A stretch of DNA of 64,000 nt, taken from contig NZ_MAKX01000001.1 of NCBI RefSeq assembly GCF_001693415.1, positions 1,196,047 to 1,260,046 of the forward strand, written 5' to 3'. Within the stretch, counting starts at the first letter, position 1. Every line of letters begins with the position of its first letter. The notes under the pieces are model-generated. The model was given only the letters and a program-made list of their open reading frames with translations, had not been told where the DNA came from and searched no databases. Origin of the DNA: Tenacibaculum soleae (GTDB lineage: Bacteria > Bacteroidota > Bacteroidia > Flavobacteriales > Flavobacteriaceae). The translations under genes were made by a program, and so were the position numbers. Shown one piece after another: positions 27,381 through 37,008 of this stretch.

Positions 27381-27894
27381 AATATAGTGTGATTTTAAAA
27401 ATTGATTAATATAGTGATGTAATTATAGTTGCAATTTTTATGGCAATAATAATTAATTTTAATATGATAGCAATCATTCGTTTTTTTTGGTTTTTAATAG
27501 TTAATATTAGTTGATTCCGGAATTGTTTTATCAATATATACTAAAGGTGATCTTGTTTCCAAAAAAATGAATATGAATTATTCTATTTATGTTTAAGTTT
27601 TAAGTTAAAAAAGTCTTTTGTGTTTTATATTGTAACATATGTTTCTTAGTTATTGTTATTTTATGTAGTTTGAAAATGGTTTTTATGTTTTAATTTGTAA
27701 TTAAATAAAGGAGTTTTTTTAGTTGTTTTGTTTTATTAAAGTGGAAAAGGTTTTTTTTAAGATGATTTTTGGTTATTTGATTATTTTTTTAATTTTTTTT
27801 TGAAATGATAATAGTTTTCAAAAGGTGCTTTTTGATGTTTTTATGATTGGTGTATTTTCATGTCAAAGTTTTATCTTCGTAAAAAAATAAATAA
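27381..27894. other. 514-base AT-rich divergent intergenic region
   Basis: No ORF or RNA gene is recognised. It must hold the divergent promoters of the SPFH gene (minus) and the exchanger (plus). TATCTTCG at 27872-27879, one mismatch from TAnnTTTG, sits 15 bases before the exchanger ATG. The plus strand of 27700-27850 is strongly T-rich. Confidence 0.5.
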
Positions 27895-28836
27895 ATGAAT
27901 ATAATATATATTGTAGTAGGGTTGTTATTGCTAGTTCTGGGTGGTAATTGGTTGTTAAAGGCGGCGGTAGGTTTGTCTTTAAAATTAAATATTCCTAAAA
28001 TTGTAATAGGTATGACGGTGGTTTCTTTTGCAACCTCTGCACCTGAATTAATTGTGAGTATAAAGTCTGCCTTAAATAATGCTACTGGTTTGGCGGTAGG
28101 TAATGTAATAGGGTCCAACATTGCAAATATAGGTTTGGTACTAGGTATTACTGTAATCCTGTCAACAATAGAAGTGGAGAAAAGTTTTTATAAAACTGAT
28201 TGGCCAGTAATGATGATTGCTTCTCTGTTGTTGTATTTTTTTATAGCTTTTGATAATACGATTCAGCAGTATGAAGGGGGTATAATGTTTACTTTATTGG
28301 TGGTGTTTTTAATTTATTTACTGCGTTTTCAAAAACAAGCTGTCGTAGATGAAATGCCTGAGGATGATGAGGAGTTGCCTTTGTATAAAATTGCGATGTT
28401 TTTCGTTATTGGTGGTTTTGGTTTATGGGCGGGGTCAGAATTGTTAATAAACGGTTCGGTAAATTTGGCAAAAAAAATGGGGGTAAGTGATGCTATTATT
28501 GGGGTTACGGTTGTTTCGGTGGGAACAAGCGTGCCAGAGTTGGCGGCTTCTATAATTGCGGTAATGAAAAAAGAAAAAGCAATTTCTTTAGGGAATCTGA
28601 TAGGTTCGAATGTGTTTAATATTTTAGCAGTTTTAGGAGTTACAGCAATTATTACACCAGTAAAGTTAAATGCTGATGCATTAAGTTTGGTCACTAACGA
28701 TATTTATTGGATGTTGGCAATTTCATTTGCAGTATTACCGTTAGTGTTTTTCCCGAAGAAGTTGCGTTTAAATTGGAAGGACGGAATTATATTATTGACT
28801 TCTTATTTTGTTTTTGTGTTTTTAACATTAAAATAA
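27895..28836 (+). CDS. Calcium/sodium antiporter (CaCA family, YrbG-like)
   Basis: A 313-residue inner-membrane exchanger with ten or so transmembrane helices in two inverted halves. Each half carries the alpha-repeat motif with the transport acidic residue: FATSAPELIVS near residue 44 with GNVIGSNIANIGLVLG near 66, and VGTSVPELAAS near 206 with GNLIGSNVFNILAVLG near 230. It would move Ca2+ against Na+ or H+. The length is normal for the family. Confidence 0.94.
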   Translation: MNIIYIVVGLLLLVLGGNWLLKAAVGLSLKLNIPKIVIGMTVVSFATSAPELIVSIKSALNNATGLAVGNVIGSNIANIGLVLGITVILSTIEVEKSFYKTDWPVMMIASLLLYFFIAFDNTIQQYEGGIMFTLLVVFLIYLLRFQKQAVVDEMPEDDEELPLYKIAMFFVIGGFGLWAGSELLINGSVNLAKKMGVSDAIIGVTVVSVGTSVPELAASIIAVMKKEKAISLGNLIGSNVFNILAVLGVTAIITPVKLNADALSLVTNDIYWMLAISFAVLPLVFFPKKLRLNWKDGIILLTSYFVFVFLTLK

Positions 28837-28854
28837 ATACTAAGTTTAAAAATA

Positions 28855-28887
28855 AAAAAGCCTTTAAATTAATTTAAAGGCTTTTTT
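28855..28887. terminator. Bidirectional terminator between exchanger and GSII
   Basis: AAAAGCCTTTAAATT pairs with AATTTAAAGGCTTTT, with an A-run and a T-run on either side, serving two convergent genes. Confidence 0.9.
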
Positions 28888-28920
28888 GTTGTTGTGTTAG
28901 TGTGTGTTGTTTTGGAAATA

Positions 28921-29943
28921 TTATAAATTTTCGCAAACTGGTTTTACGGTTTGTATAATTCTTGAAGCAATTTTATATGGATCTCCGTTTGAAGCTGGTC
29001 TTCTGTCTTCTAAATAACCTTTCCATCCGCTTTCTACAGTTAAAATAGGGATACGAATAGAGGCTCCTCTATCAGATATACCGTAGCTAAAATCAGTAAT
29101 AGAAGCGGTTTCGTGTAAACCAGTTAAACGTTGGTCGTTATGTGCTCCGTAAATATCGATATGTTCTTTTGTAACAGGTCTAAAAGCTTCACAAATTTTC
29201 ATGTAAGTTTCTTTAGATCCACAAGTTCTTAAAGTAGTGTTAGAAAAATTAGCATGCATTCCTGAGCCATTCCAGTCACCTTTTACAGGTTTAGGGTGGT
29301 ACTCAATATAATAACCGTATTGCTCAGTTAATCTATCTAATAAATATCTAGCAATCCAAATTTCATCTCCAGCTTTTTTTGCGCCCTTGGCAAATAATTG
29401 AAATTCCCATTGTCCAGAAGCAACTTCTTGGTTAATTCCCTCAAAGTTTAAGCCAGCATCAATACATAGGTCAGCATGTTTTTCAACAAAATCTCTACCA
29501 TGTGTATTTCTTCCACCTACTGAGCAGTAGTACATTCCTTGTGGTCCTGGGTAACCACCAACAGGAAATCCTAAAGGAAGTTGTGTCTTTTTATCCATGA
29601 TAAAATACTCTTGTTCAAAACCAAACCAGAAATCATTGTCATTATCGTTAATAGTAGCACGTGCGTTAGATTCATGCGGAGTTCCGTCAGAATTCATAAC
29701 CTCAGTCATTACTAAGTATCCATTAATACGAGTAGGATCTGGGTGAATTGCAACAGGCTTTAATATGCAGTCAGAAGAGCCTCCTGAAGCTTGTTTTGTT
29801 GAAGATCCGTCGAAAGACCAGTTTTTAAGTTCAGCTAAAGTTCCTTGAAAATTTTCATGTTCTTCAACTTTTGTTTTACTTCTTAGGTTTTGTGTCGGTT
29901 GGTAACCGTCTAACCAAATGTACTCTAATTTAATTTTAGCCAT
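28921..29943 (-). CDS. Glutamine synthetase, GSII (eukaryotic-like) type
   Basis: A 340-residue glutamine synthetase with a beta-grasp N-terminus (KLEYIWLDGYQPTQNLRSKT) followed by the catalytic domain: FWFGFEQEYFIMD (metal-binding Glu), GINQEVASGQWEFQ, the glutamate-binding NGSGMHANFS near 225 and GASIRIPILTVE near 302. It makes glutamine from glutamate, ammonia and ATP. The short length and motifs fit the GSII class, as in eukaryotes and some bacteria. It is divergent to a GSIII gene, so the pair probably answers to nitrogen status. Confidence 0.95.
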   Translation of the reverse strand: MAKIKLEYIWLDGYQPTQNLRSKTKVEEHENFQGTLAELKNWSFDGSSTKQASGGSSDCILKPVAIHPDPTRINGYLVMTEVMNSDGTPHESNARATINDNDNDFWFGFEQEYFIMDKKTQLPLGFPVGGYPGPQGMYYCSVGGRNTHGRDFVEKHADLCIDAGLNFEGINQEVASGQWEFQLFAKGAKKAGDEIWIARYLLDRLTEQYGYYIEYHPKPVKGDWNGSGMHANFSNTTLRTCGSKETYMKICEAFRPVTKEHIDIYGAHNDQRLTGLHETASITDFSYGISDRGASIRIPILTVESGWKGYLEDRRPASNGDPYKIASRIIQTVKPVCENL

Positions 29944-30122
29944 GATACTGTGGTAATTTGTGTTTTGTTAAATCCACTACAAAAGTGAGTATTTTATATT
30001 TAATATTAAAATTTTAGGGGTTTAAAATTTAAAAATTAAGTTTTATTTAATTTAACCCCTGTTTTTTTAGGGGTATTTTGTTTTTTATGTATTTTTGAGG
30101 TGAATTTTATACCTTTAATGTA
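29944..30122. promoter_or_regulatory. Divergent promoter region of GSII and GSIII with repeated TTAGGGGT
   Basis: TTAGGGGT occurs at 30014-30021 and again at 30067-30074, 53 bases apart, which is five turns of B-DNA. An inverted copy AACCCCTG lies between, at 30054-30061. TATTTTTG at 30090-30097 fits the -7 box for GSIII, 26 bases before its ATG. The G4 blocks stand out in AT-rich DNA and look like binding sites for a nitrogen regulator (inference). Confidence 0.5.
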
Positions 30123-32306
30123 ATGACTACTTTAAGATTTAGCGCTTTAAAACAAACTTTAGATAGAAAACCTGTTCTTATAGAAGAAAAAGGACGTAGA
30201 TCTGAGTTGTTTGGAAAAAATGTTTTTAACCAACAAGCTATGCGTCAGTATATGACAAAAGATGCTTATCAAAGTGTGATGGATGCAATTGAGTTTGGGA
30301 ATAAGATTGATAGAAAAATAGCAGATCAAATTGCTGTAAGCATGAAAGATTGGGCTTTATCAAAAGAAGCCACTCATTATACACATTGGTTTCAACCATT
30401 AACAGGAGCAACAGCTGAAAAACACGACGCTTTTTTTGAAACAATTGAAGGTGGAGGAGCAATGGAACGTTTTGATGGTAGTCAATTAGTACAACAAGAA
30501 CCAGATGCCTCTAGTTTTCCGCATGGAGGAATTAGAAATACCTTTGAGGCTCGTGGTTATACAGCTTGGGATCCAACATCGCCAGCATTTATATATGGTA
30601 CTACTTTATGTATACCAACGGTTTTTGTTGCATATACAGGGGAGTCTTTAGATAATAAAGCGCCATTGTTAAGAGCATTACAAGCTGTGGATACTACTGC
30701 AACTGCTGTTTGTAAATATTTTGATAAAAATGTTTCTAAAGTAAATGCAACCTTAGGTTGGGAACAGGAATACTTTTTAATAGATACAGCTTTGGCAGCT
30801 GCAAGACCAGATTTAATGATGACAGGTAGAACTTTATTAGGGCATTCACCAGCAAAAGGACAACAGTTAGATGATCATTATTTTGGATCGATACCAGATA
30901 GAGTGATGAGTTTTATGCGTGATTTAGAGCAGGAATGTATGTTGTTGGGGGTTCCTGTAAAAACACGTCATAATGAAGTAGCTCCAAATCAGTTTGAATT
31001 AGCACCTGTTTTTGAAGAAGCTAATTTAGCGGTAGATCATAACTCTTTGTTAATGGATGTGATGGAAAAAGTATCACAACGTCATCAATTTAAAGTATTG
31101 TTTCATGAAAAACCATTTGCAGGAATTAACGGTTCAGGTAAACATAATAATTGGTCTTTAGTAACTAATACGGGAGTAAATTTATTAAGCCCAGGAAAAA
31201 CACCAATGAAGAATTTACAATTCTTAACATTTTTTGTAAACACAATTAAAGCAGTACATGATTATGAAGAATTGATAAGAGCATCAATGGCTAGTGCTAG
31301 TAACGATCATCGTTTAGGAGCTAATGAAGCACCGCCAGCAATTATATCGGTTTTTATAGGGTCGCAATTGTCAGCTGTTTTAGATGAGTTAGAAAATGTA
31401 ACCAAGGGAAAGTTATCTCCAAAGGAAAAAACAGATTTAAAGTTAAATATAGTAGGTAAAATTCCTGAAATACTATTAGATAATACTGATAGAAATCGAA
31501 CATCGCCCTTCGCATTTACAGGAAATAAATTTGAGTTACGTGCTGTAGGTTCTTGGTCTAATTGTGCTGGGCCAATGACGGTTTTAAATACAGTTATAGC
31601 AAAGCAGTTAAAAGAGTTTAAAAATGAAGTAGATGAATTAATTGATGTTAAAAACTTAAAAAAAGACGAAGCAGTTTTTAATGTGTTAAGAGAGTATATA
31701 AAAGCATCTAAAAAAATTAGATTTGAAGGTGATGGGTATGGTGACGCTTGGGAAAAAGAAGCTACTAAACGAAAATTAAGTAACTATAAGACTACTCCGG
31801 AAGCCTTAAAAGCTAAAATCTCTAAAAAAGCAATTACACTTTTTGAAGAAATGAATGTAATGAACAAGGTAGAGGTAGAAGCGCGTCATGAAATTGAGTT
31901 AGAAGAATATTCTAAGAGAATTCAGATTGAAGGAAGGGTTTTGGCAGATATTGCTAGAAACCATATAATTCCTACAGCTATTCAGTATCAAAATACATTG
32001 ATTGAGAATGTTAAAGGCATAAAAGAAATATTTGGAAAAGGTTTTGAGCAATATGCAGAAGAACAAATTGATTTGATAAAAAAAATATCGAATCATATTG
32101 CAGGGATAAACTCTAAAACTAAAGCAATGACTGAGGAGAGAAAAAAAGCAAATAAGTTAAGCGGGCAAGAAAATGCTGATATTTATTGCAATAAGGTAAT
32201 TCCTTATTTTAATGAAATCCGTTACCATTGTGATAAGCTAGAATTACTGGTTGATGATAACCTGTGGCCATTAACAAAATATAGAGAATTATTGTTTACA
32301 AGATAA
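30123..32306 (+). CDS. glnN: Type III glutamine synthetase
   Basis: A 727-residue GSIII, the large class typical of Bacteroidota and cyanobacteria. It has an N-terminal extension ending in ATHYTHWFQPLTGATAEKHD, the signature WDPTSPAFI, LGWEQEYFLID near 217, the KTRHNEVAPNQFELAP block near 281 and NGSGKHNNWS near 338 (glutamate binding), then a long helical C-terminal domain. Same reaction as GSII. Having both types next to each other suggests different responses to nitrogen supply. Confidence 0.96.
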   Translation: MTTLRFSALKQTLDRKPVLIEEKGRRSELFGKNVFNQQAMRQYMTKDAYQSVMDAIEFGNKIDRKIADQIAVSMKDWALSKEATHYTHWFQPLTGATAEKHDAFFETIEGGGAMERFDGSQLVQQEPDASSFPHGGIRNTFEARGYTAWDPTSPAFIYGTTLCIPTVFVAYTGESLDNKAPLLRALQAVDTTATAVCKYFDKNVSKVNATLGWEQEYFLIDTALAAARPDLMMTGRTLLGHSPAKGQQLDDHYFGSIPDRVMSFMRDLEQECMLLGVPVKTRHNEVAPNQFELAPVFEEANLAVDHNSLLMDVMEKVSQRHQFKVLFHEKPFAGINGSGKHNNWSLVTNTGVNLLSPGKTPMKNLQFLTFFVNTIKAVHDYEELIRASMASASNDHRLGANEAPPAIISVFIGSQLSAVLDELENVTKGKLSPKEKTDLKLNIVGKIPEILLDNTDRNRTSPFAFTGNKFELRAVGSWSNCAGPMTVLNTVIAKQLKEFKNEVDELIDVKNLKKDEAVFNVLREYIKASKKIRFEGDGYGDAWEKEATKRKLSNYKTTPEALKAKISKKAITLFEEMNVMNKVEVEARHEIELEEYSKRIQIEGRVLADIARNHIIPTAIQYQNTLIENVKGIKEIFGKGFEQYAEEQIDLIKKISNHIAGINSKTKAMTEERKKANKLSGQENADIYCNKVIPYFNEIRYHCDKLELLVDDNLWPLTKYRELLFTR

Positions 32307-32485
32307 TTAGCATTCGTTTTTGGTGATGGATATTGAGCTGAAATTTGTAGATTAATAAGGTTAAACGATAATATTTTTCAAAAAAAACATTCTAAAAACT
32401 ACTTTGTCAGGAGGTGTAGGTCAAATAAATTTATTTTTAAAAGCAACAACGTTAGATAAAGAGTGACAAAGATTATAAAACAGTT

Positions 32486-32520
32486 AAAAAAGCGAACGAT
32501 AAAAAACGTTCGCTTTTTTA
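32486..32520 (+). terminator. Hairpin terminator in the GSIII-purM gap
   Basis: AAAAAGCGAACG pairs with CGTTCGCTTTTT and is followed by T's. It is about 180 bases past the GSIII stop; no gene or clear element is seen between. Confidence 0.85.
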
Positions 32521-32550
32521 TTGATTTAAAACTTAGATAAACTAAATTTG
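32521..32550 (+). promoter_or_regulatory. Promoter of purM
   Basis: TTG at 32521-32523, a 19-base spacer, then TAAATTTG at 32543-32550, an exact TAnnTTTG. The ATG follows 20 bases later. This is the best Bacteroidota promoter seen in the window. Confidence 0.7.
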
Positions 32551-32570
32551 CACTAACAACAACACAACAC

Positions 32571-33749
32571 ATGAGTAACGAAGTATCTAAGCGCTACGCA
32601 CAACGCGGAGTATCAGCATCTAAAGAAGATGTACACAATGCAATTAAAAATATTGACAAGGGCTTGTTTCCTAAAGCTTTTTGTAAAATTGTTCCAGATT
32701 ATTTAACCAATGATAATGATTATTGTTTAATTATGCATGCAGATGGTGCGGGAACAAAATCATCATTAGCCTATATGTATTGGAAAGAAACAGGAGATAT
32801 TTCTGTTTGGAAAGGCATTGCACAAGATGCATTAATAATGAATATTGATGATTTATTATGTGTAGGAGCAACTGATAATATTATGCTATCGTCTACCATT
32901 GGGCGTAATAAAAGTAAAATTCCGGGTGAAGTTTTATCAGCAATAATTAACGGTACAGAAGAGTTAATTGAAGATCTTAAAGGTTTTGGAGTAACAATTC
33001 ATTCAACAGGAGGTGAAACTGCTGATGTTGGAGATTTAGTGCGTACAATTATTGTAGATTCTACTGTAACTGCTCGTATGAAACGTAGCGATGTAATTGA
33101 TAACGCTAATATAAAAGCAGGCGACGTAATTGTTGGTTTAGAATCTTTTGGACAAGCAACATATGAAACAGAGTATAATGGAGGAATGGGATCTAACGGA
33201 TTAACATCTGCACGTCATGATGTTTTTGATAATTATTTAGCTTCTAAATATCCAGAAAGTTTTGATGCTGCCGTTCCTGCGGATTTAGTGTATTCAGGAA
33301 ATACAAAATTGACTGACGAAGTTGAAAATTCTCCAATTGATGCTGGTAAATTAGTATTATCTCCTACAAGAACCTACGCTCCAATTATTAAAGAAATTTT
33401 ATCGAAATTTTCTTCAGATGATGTACATGGAATGATTCATTGTTCAGGTGGAGCACAAACTAAAATTTTGCATTTTGTTGATGAATTACATATTGTAAAA
33501 GATAATATGTTTCCAATACCTCCTTTATTTAAGTTGATACAAGAGCAGTCTAAAACAGATTGGAAAGAAATGTATCAAGTATTTAACTGTGGGCATAGAA
33601 TGGAGCTTTATGTGTCTCCAGAAGTAGCTGAAGATATTATAGCAATTTCTAAAAGCTATAATGTAAATGCTCAAATTGTGGGTAGAGTAGCAGCTTCTGA
33701 AACTAAGAAATTAACTATAAATAGTGAATTCGGAACTTTTGAGTATTAA
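32571..33749 (+). CDS. purM: Phosphoribosylformylglycinamidine cyclo-ligase (AIR synthase)
   Basis: A 392-residue AIR synthase, step five of purine synthesis, ATP-dependent ring closure of FGAM. N-terminal MSNEVSKRYAQRGVSASKED is followed by the nucleotide-binding HADGAGTKSSLAYMYWKETG, then MNIDDLLCVGA near 99 and GGETADVGDLV near 151. The extended N-terminus relative to E. coli PurM is the usual Bacteroidota form. It is a single gene with its own promoter and terminator. Confidence 0.93.
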   Translation: MSNEVSKRYAQRGVSASKEDVHNAIKNIDKGLFPKAFCKIVPDYLTNDNDYCLIMHADGAGTKSSLAYMYWKETGDISVWKGIAQDALIMNIDDLLCVGATDNIMLSSTIGRNKSKIPGEVLSAIINGTEELIEDLKGFGVTIHSTGGETADVGDLVRTIIVDSTVTARMKRSDVIDNANIKAGDVIVGLESFGQATYETEYNGGMGSNGLTSARHDVFDNYLASKYPESFDAAVPADLVYSGNTKLTDEVENSPIDAGKLVLSPTRTYAPIIKEILSKFSSDDVHGMIHCSGGAQTKILHFVDELHIVKDNMFPIPPLFKLIQEQSKTDWKEMYQVFNCGHRMELYVSPEVAEDIIAISKSYNVNAQIVGRVAASETKKLTINSEFGTFEY

Positions 33750-33791
33750 AAAAAGTACCTAAACGTATATTTTAATAGTATTAAATTACTT

Positions 33792-33828
33792 AAACCTAAG
33801 CAATATCTTTATTGTTTAGGTTTTTTAT
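33792..33828 (+). terminator. Terminator of purM
   Basis: AAACCTAAGCAATA pairs with TATTGTTTAGGTTT (one G-T pair) and is followed by TTTTTT. Confidence 0.85.
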
Positions 33829-34062
33829 TGGTTAATTTTAAAATTTATGTGATTCATAAATATAATAATAGACGACAAAAAAGAAATAAAAAAATAATAT
33901 TGAAAATTCCTATTATCAAGCTTGTCAATAAAAGTAACCATCATTCCTAAAATACTAGGAGTAGAAAGTTTTAGCATAAGTTTTCAAAGGTTTTTACTCA
34001 GAAAGTCTGGCTTTTTTTTAGGTTTTAGCATTGTAAATTTCATTGAAAAATATTTTAGGAGT
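33829..34062. other. Gap between purM terminator and permease gene; nothing recognised
   Basis: The gap between purM and the permease (313 bases in all) holds only the purM terminator. The short ORF in frame here looks random and overlaps the permease end, so I call no gene. Confidence 0.5.
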
Positions 34063-35505
34063 CTATTTTTTAAAGGCCTTAATGAAAATAGTTTTATTGA
34101 AAAAAATGAATGATAAACCAAAAAGAAAAAAAGAGATACTTATAATTTCTATTAAACTGCTTCTAATGTTTTTAATTTTAGATGAGTTGTTTGTGTTCAG
34201 ATTAAATTTAGGGAGATTTTTATAATCGTTATTTGTTATTTGTTTATTTAAAAAGAGTCTGTCAAAATAAAAGTGAGTAATCTCTTTATGGAAATTCGTA
34301 ATTGACAGATGAAAGTCTTGAAAAATTGCAGCATCCGTTTCTGTAATTTTATTTAAAATGTTTTGAGTATTTACTGCAGGATTTGCCCATTGAAATAATG
34401 AAATCCATTTTTGACGTAACTGAATTTGGTTAAAATAATCAACAACTTTCTTTTTGTGATGGTTGTCGTTTAGGGCGGTAAAAGCTGCATAAGCTTTAGA
34501 CATTGTATTTGTATCAATTAAAGCTTTGGCTCCCTTTAAATCATCACGATAGTGTAGGTATTCACGAATTACAGACTTGGCTTCGTTTATGTCTTCTTCG
34601 TTTTCAAGACTTTTTCTTCGGGTAATATCTGCAAGTGACATATTATCTATTGGGTACGCGATATTGGCATATACATTTATTACAGCAGGTAAAACAATTA
34701 GAAATAAAAGCCATAACCCAGCAGCAGAAATAGCCGTTAGAGAAGAGTTTTTTTTAAGACTAACTAAAAAGAACATTAAGGTAAACCAAAAACTGAAGTA
34801 GCATAAAATAGCGGTTATCCATAGAGCAATGGTTAAGATTTTTACATTCGTAGCTATTAAAAAACCAATAGAAGATAAGAGAAATGCTATGCCTGCAATT
34901 AATACGTAGTAAAAAGAAATTCTAATTAATAATATTTTTCTTAATCCTACGGTTTGTAATTTTAGTAAGGGAAGCATTCCGTTTTCTTTTTCTTCAGCAT
35001 ACAATCCGTAAGTAAAAACGATTATAAGCAAGGGGAATAAGTAGATAAGTACAAAAGAAAGGTCAAAATTTCCTATGTATAGTTTAAGAGGATTGGCTAA
35101 TTCATTTTCAAATAATTGATAATACAGGCTCGCAGCTGTTAGTTTACGGTAATAAGGCTCTATATCTCTTTGCCCTAACGACATGTGCGCTAAATTATGA
35201 GGATTTAAAACAGCATGATATTCATGTCTATACCATGCATAAGCAGGGTCGGAAGCTATATTAAATAGTTGTTTTTCTTTAATGGATGTGTGTTCGTTAG
35301 TAAAACTTTTTTTATAGTTTTCAAATTCATTTTTTTGAATACTTTGAACGTTTTCGATTGTTTCTTGCTGCTTTGTTATTATAGAGTTCCCATAATATAT
35401 GGCGTAGATACCTAAAAGAACAATCGAGATTAATAGAATCATTTGAAAGATGTTTCTAATAATAGAAATACCTTCACGTTGCCATAATAGTAAAATTAAC
35501 TTCAT
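34063..35505 (-). CDS. ABC transporter permease (DUF3526-like), second
   Basis: A 480-residue inner-membrane protein with an N-terminal helix (residues about 17-38), a large periplasmic loop with SLGQRDIEPYYRKLTAASLY, then about five helices in the C-terminal half, including LYAEEKENGMLPLLKLQTVGLRKILLIRI, a coupling-helix-like region. This fits the NosY/DUF3526 permease class. It overlaps the preceding permease gene by 4 bases and is the last gene of the cluster. Confidence 0.8.
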   Translation of the reverse strand: MKLILLLWQREGISIIRNIFQMILLISIVLLGIYAIYYGNSIITKQQETIENVQSIQKNEFENYKKSFTNEHTSIKEKQLFNIASDPAYAWYRHEYHAVLNPHNLAHMSLGQRDIEPYYRKLTAASLYYQLFENELANPLKLYIGNFDLSFVLIYLFPLLIIVFTYGLYAEEKENGMLPLLKLQTVGLRKILLIRISFYYVLIAGIAFLLSSIGFLIATNVKILTIALWITAILCYFSFWFTLMFFLVSLKKNSSLTAISAAGLWLLFLIVLPAVINVYANIAYPIDNMSLADITRRKSLENEEDINEAKSVIREYLHYRDDLKGAKALIDTNTMSKAYAAFTALNDNHHKKKVVDYFNQIQLRQKWISLFQWANPAVNTQNILNKITETDAAIFQDFHLSITNFHKEITHFYFDRLFLNKQITNNDYKNLPKFNLNTNNSSKIKNIRSSLIEIISISFFLFGLSFIFFNKTIFIKAFKK

Positions 35506-36932
35506 ATCATTTTGCTTTTAAAAGTAGAAGGTGTTAGAAAGAGTATTGCTAAAAACCAAAGAGCTAATGAAGCTAGTTCTATCTTGTAATACTTTAATGT
35601 TTCAGTTACAATAAGTGCTTGGTATTTGAAATCTGAGATTGTTTCCCACAAGTTTCTTCCAGCTTTGTATTCATAAAACTCAGCATAGCGTGAGTTTTTT
35701 GCCGTATCATAATTCATTGTTCGTATTAAATGTCGGCGGTAATTTTTTGTTTTTCTTTGAAAATCATTAAAACTATGCCAGTCAGTTGCAGAGATGGCCA
35801 TCGAAAGGTTTCTAATTGCTATATAAGGAGCTATAAAACTCATTAAACTTTCTGTTTTATTTTGAAGTTCAAACTTTTCATGAAGTTTTTTTTCATGAAA
35901 ATCGTATACTTTATTAGCATATTCTTCACCCTCTTGCATTTCTATTCCACTAAAATTTAAGGGGAGTTTATGAATGGAATCAACATTATATTCTTGTAAA
36001 TAATTTTCTTTTAGTCTGGCTAACCTTTCTTCTTTAGATTCATTTATTGCCATTCCATTTGCAATATCATGTTGTATGCCTTCTTTGTATATTTTCATAG
36101 AAGGTAAAGGGTGTAGCGTTTCTCCCAAATTTGCTGAGGTTTTTGGGATAATAATTCCTGTTACGACCCAAAATATTAAAAGAGTTAAAAGGGCACTTCT
36201 AGAGCTAGAAGCTTTAAGAGAAATCCATACCGAAAAATTTGTAAAAATCCATAAATAACCAATGTAAAGAAGAAAAAGAAGTAGGGTACGAAACCCGATA
36301 TCATCCATTACTGAACTATTTGTTTCATATAAACCTACGGTATATAAGCCTATGAAAAAAGGAACCATTATTACTAAAATAATTACAAAGTAAGCTAAGA
36401 CTTTACCTATATAAATAGACCTTATTGAAGTGCCTTGACTAATTAAGAGTTTAAAGGTTCCTGTTTTTCTTTCTTTAGTAAAAGTTTGAAATGTTATAAA
36501 TATAATAAGAAGTGGTAATAATAATTGAAGCACCAAGGCTGCACTTAGTTCACCAAAACGAATCATATTCCCGTAACCTTGTGCAGGTCTAAACATAAAC
36601 TCATGAGGATAGTGCGCTTCTAAATAAACAGAAGTTCCAGTATAGGTGTCTAAACCAAAATCAAAAAGGCTAAGAGGTGTTTTTTGTTTAAAAACAAAAG
36701 TACCGTAGTGTGCAGCAATGTGGGGATGTTTGTGTCCTTGATCTAGCCATTCAGTTCTTCTTTCTTTTTGGGCGGTTTCTACCATTGCAGTTTGATGTTT
36801 ATAAGCAATGTGGCCTCCATATACAGCAAAACCCAAAAGAACTATAATTATGGTAAATAAAATTTTTAAGGAATTTTGCCTAATTACACTCGTAAGCTCC
36901 TTTTTAGCAATTAAAAAGATTTGATTTTTCAT
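35502..36932 (-). CDS. ABC transporter permease (DUF3526-like), first
   Basis: A 476-residue paralogue of the next permease. It has a helix at residues about 23-42, a periplasmic loop with GTSVYLEAHYPHEFMFRPAQ, then LLLPLLIIFITFQTFTKERKTGTFKLLISQGTSIRSIYIGKVL, the same coupling region, and further helices to the C-terminus. The pair should form the heterodimeric membrane part for the ATPase 76 bases upstream. The substrate is unknown; the TonB receptor nearby suggests metal or siderophore traffic. Confidence 0.8.
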   Translation of the reverse strand: MKNQIFLIAKKELTSVIRQNSLKILFTIIIVLLGFAVYGGHIAYKHQTAMVETAQKERRTEWLDQGHKHPHIAAHYGTFVFKQKTPLSLFDFGLDTYTGTSVYLEAHYPHEFMFRPAQGYGNMIRFGELSAALVLQLLLPLLIIFITFQTFTKERKTGTFKLLISQGTSIRSIYIGKVLAYFVIILVIMVPFFIGLYTVGLYETNSSVMDDIGFRTLLLFLLYIGYLWIFTNFSVWISLKASSSRSALLTLLIFWVVTGIIIPKTSANLGETLHPLPSMKIYKEGIQHDIANGMAINESKEERLARLKENYLQEYNVDSIHKLPLNFSGIEMQEGEEYANKVYDFHEKKLHEKFELQNKTESLMSFIAPYIAIRNLSMAISATDWHSFNDFQRKTKNYRRHLIRTMNYDTAKNSRYAEFYEYKAGRNLWETISDFKYQALIVTETLKYYKIELASLALWFLAILFLTPSTFKSKMI

Positions 36933-37008
36933 CTATTTAAATTTTTATAGATATCTGTTAAATACACAGCCTGGTTTGGTCTTAATGTTTTTTTATTACC
37001 ACTTTATA

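Noticed and set aside
33922..34225. Two short ORFs (63 and 60 codons) overlapping the end of the permease gene
   Set aside because: They read as AT-rich random sequence, overlap an intact gene on the other strand and have no start context or known motif.
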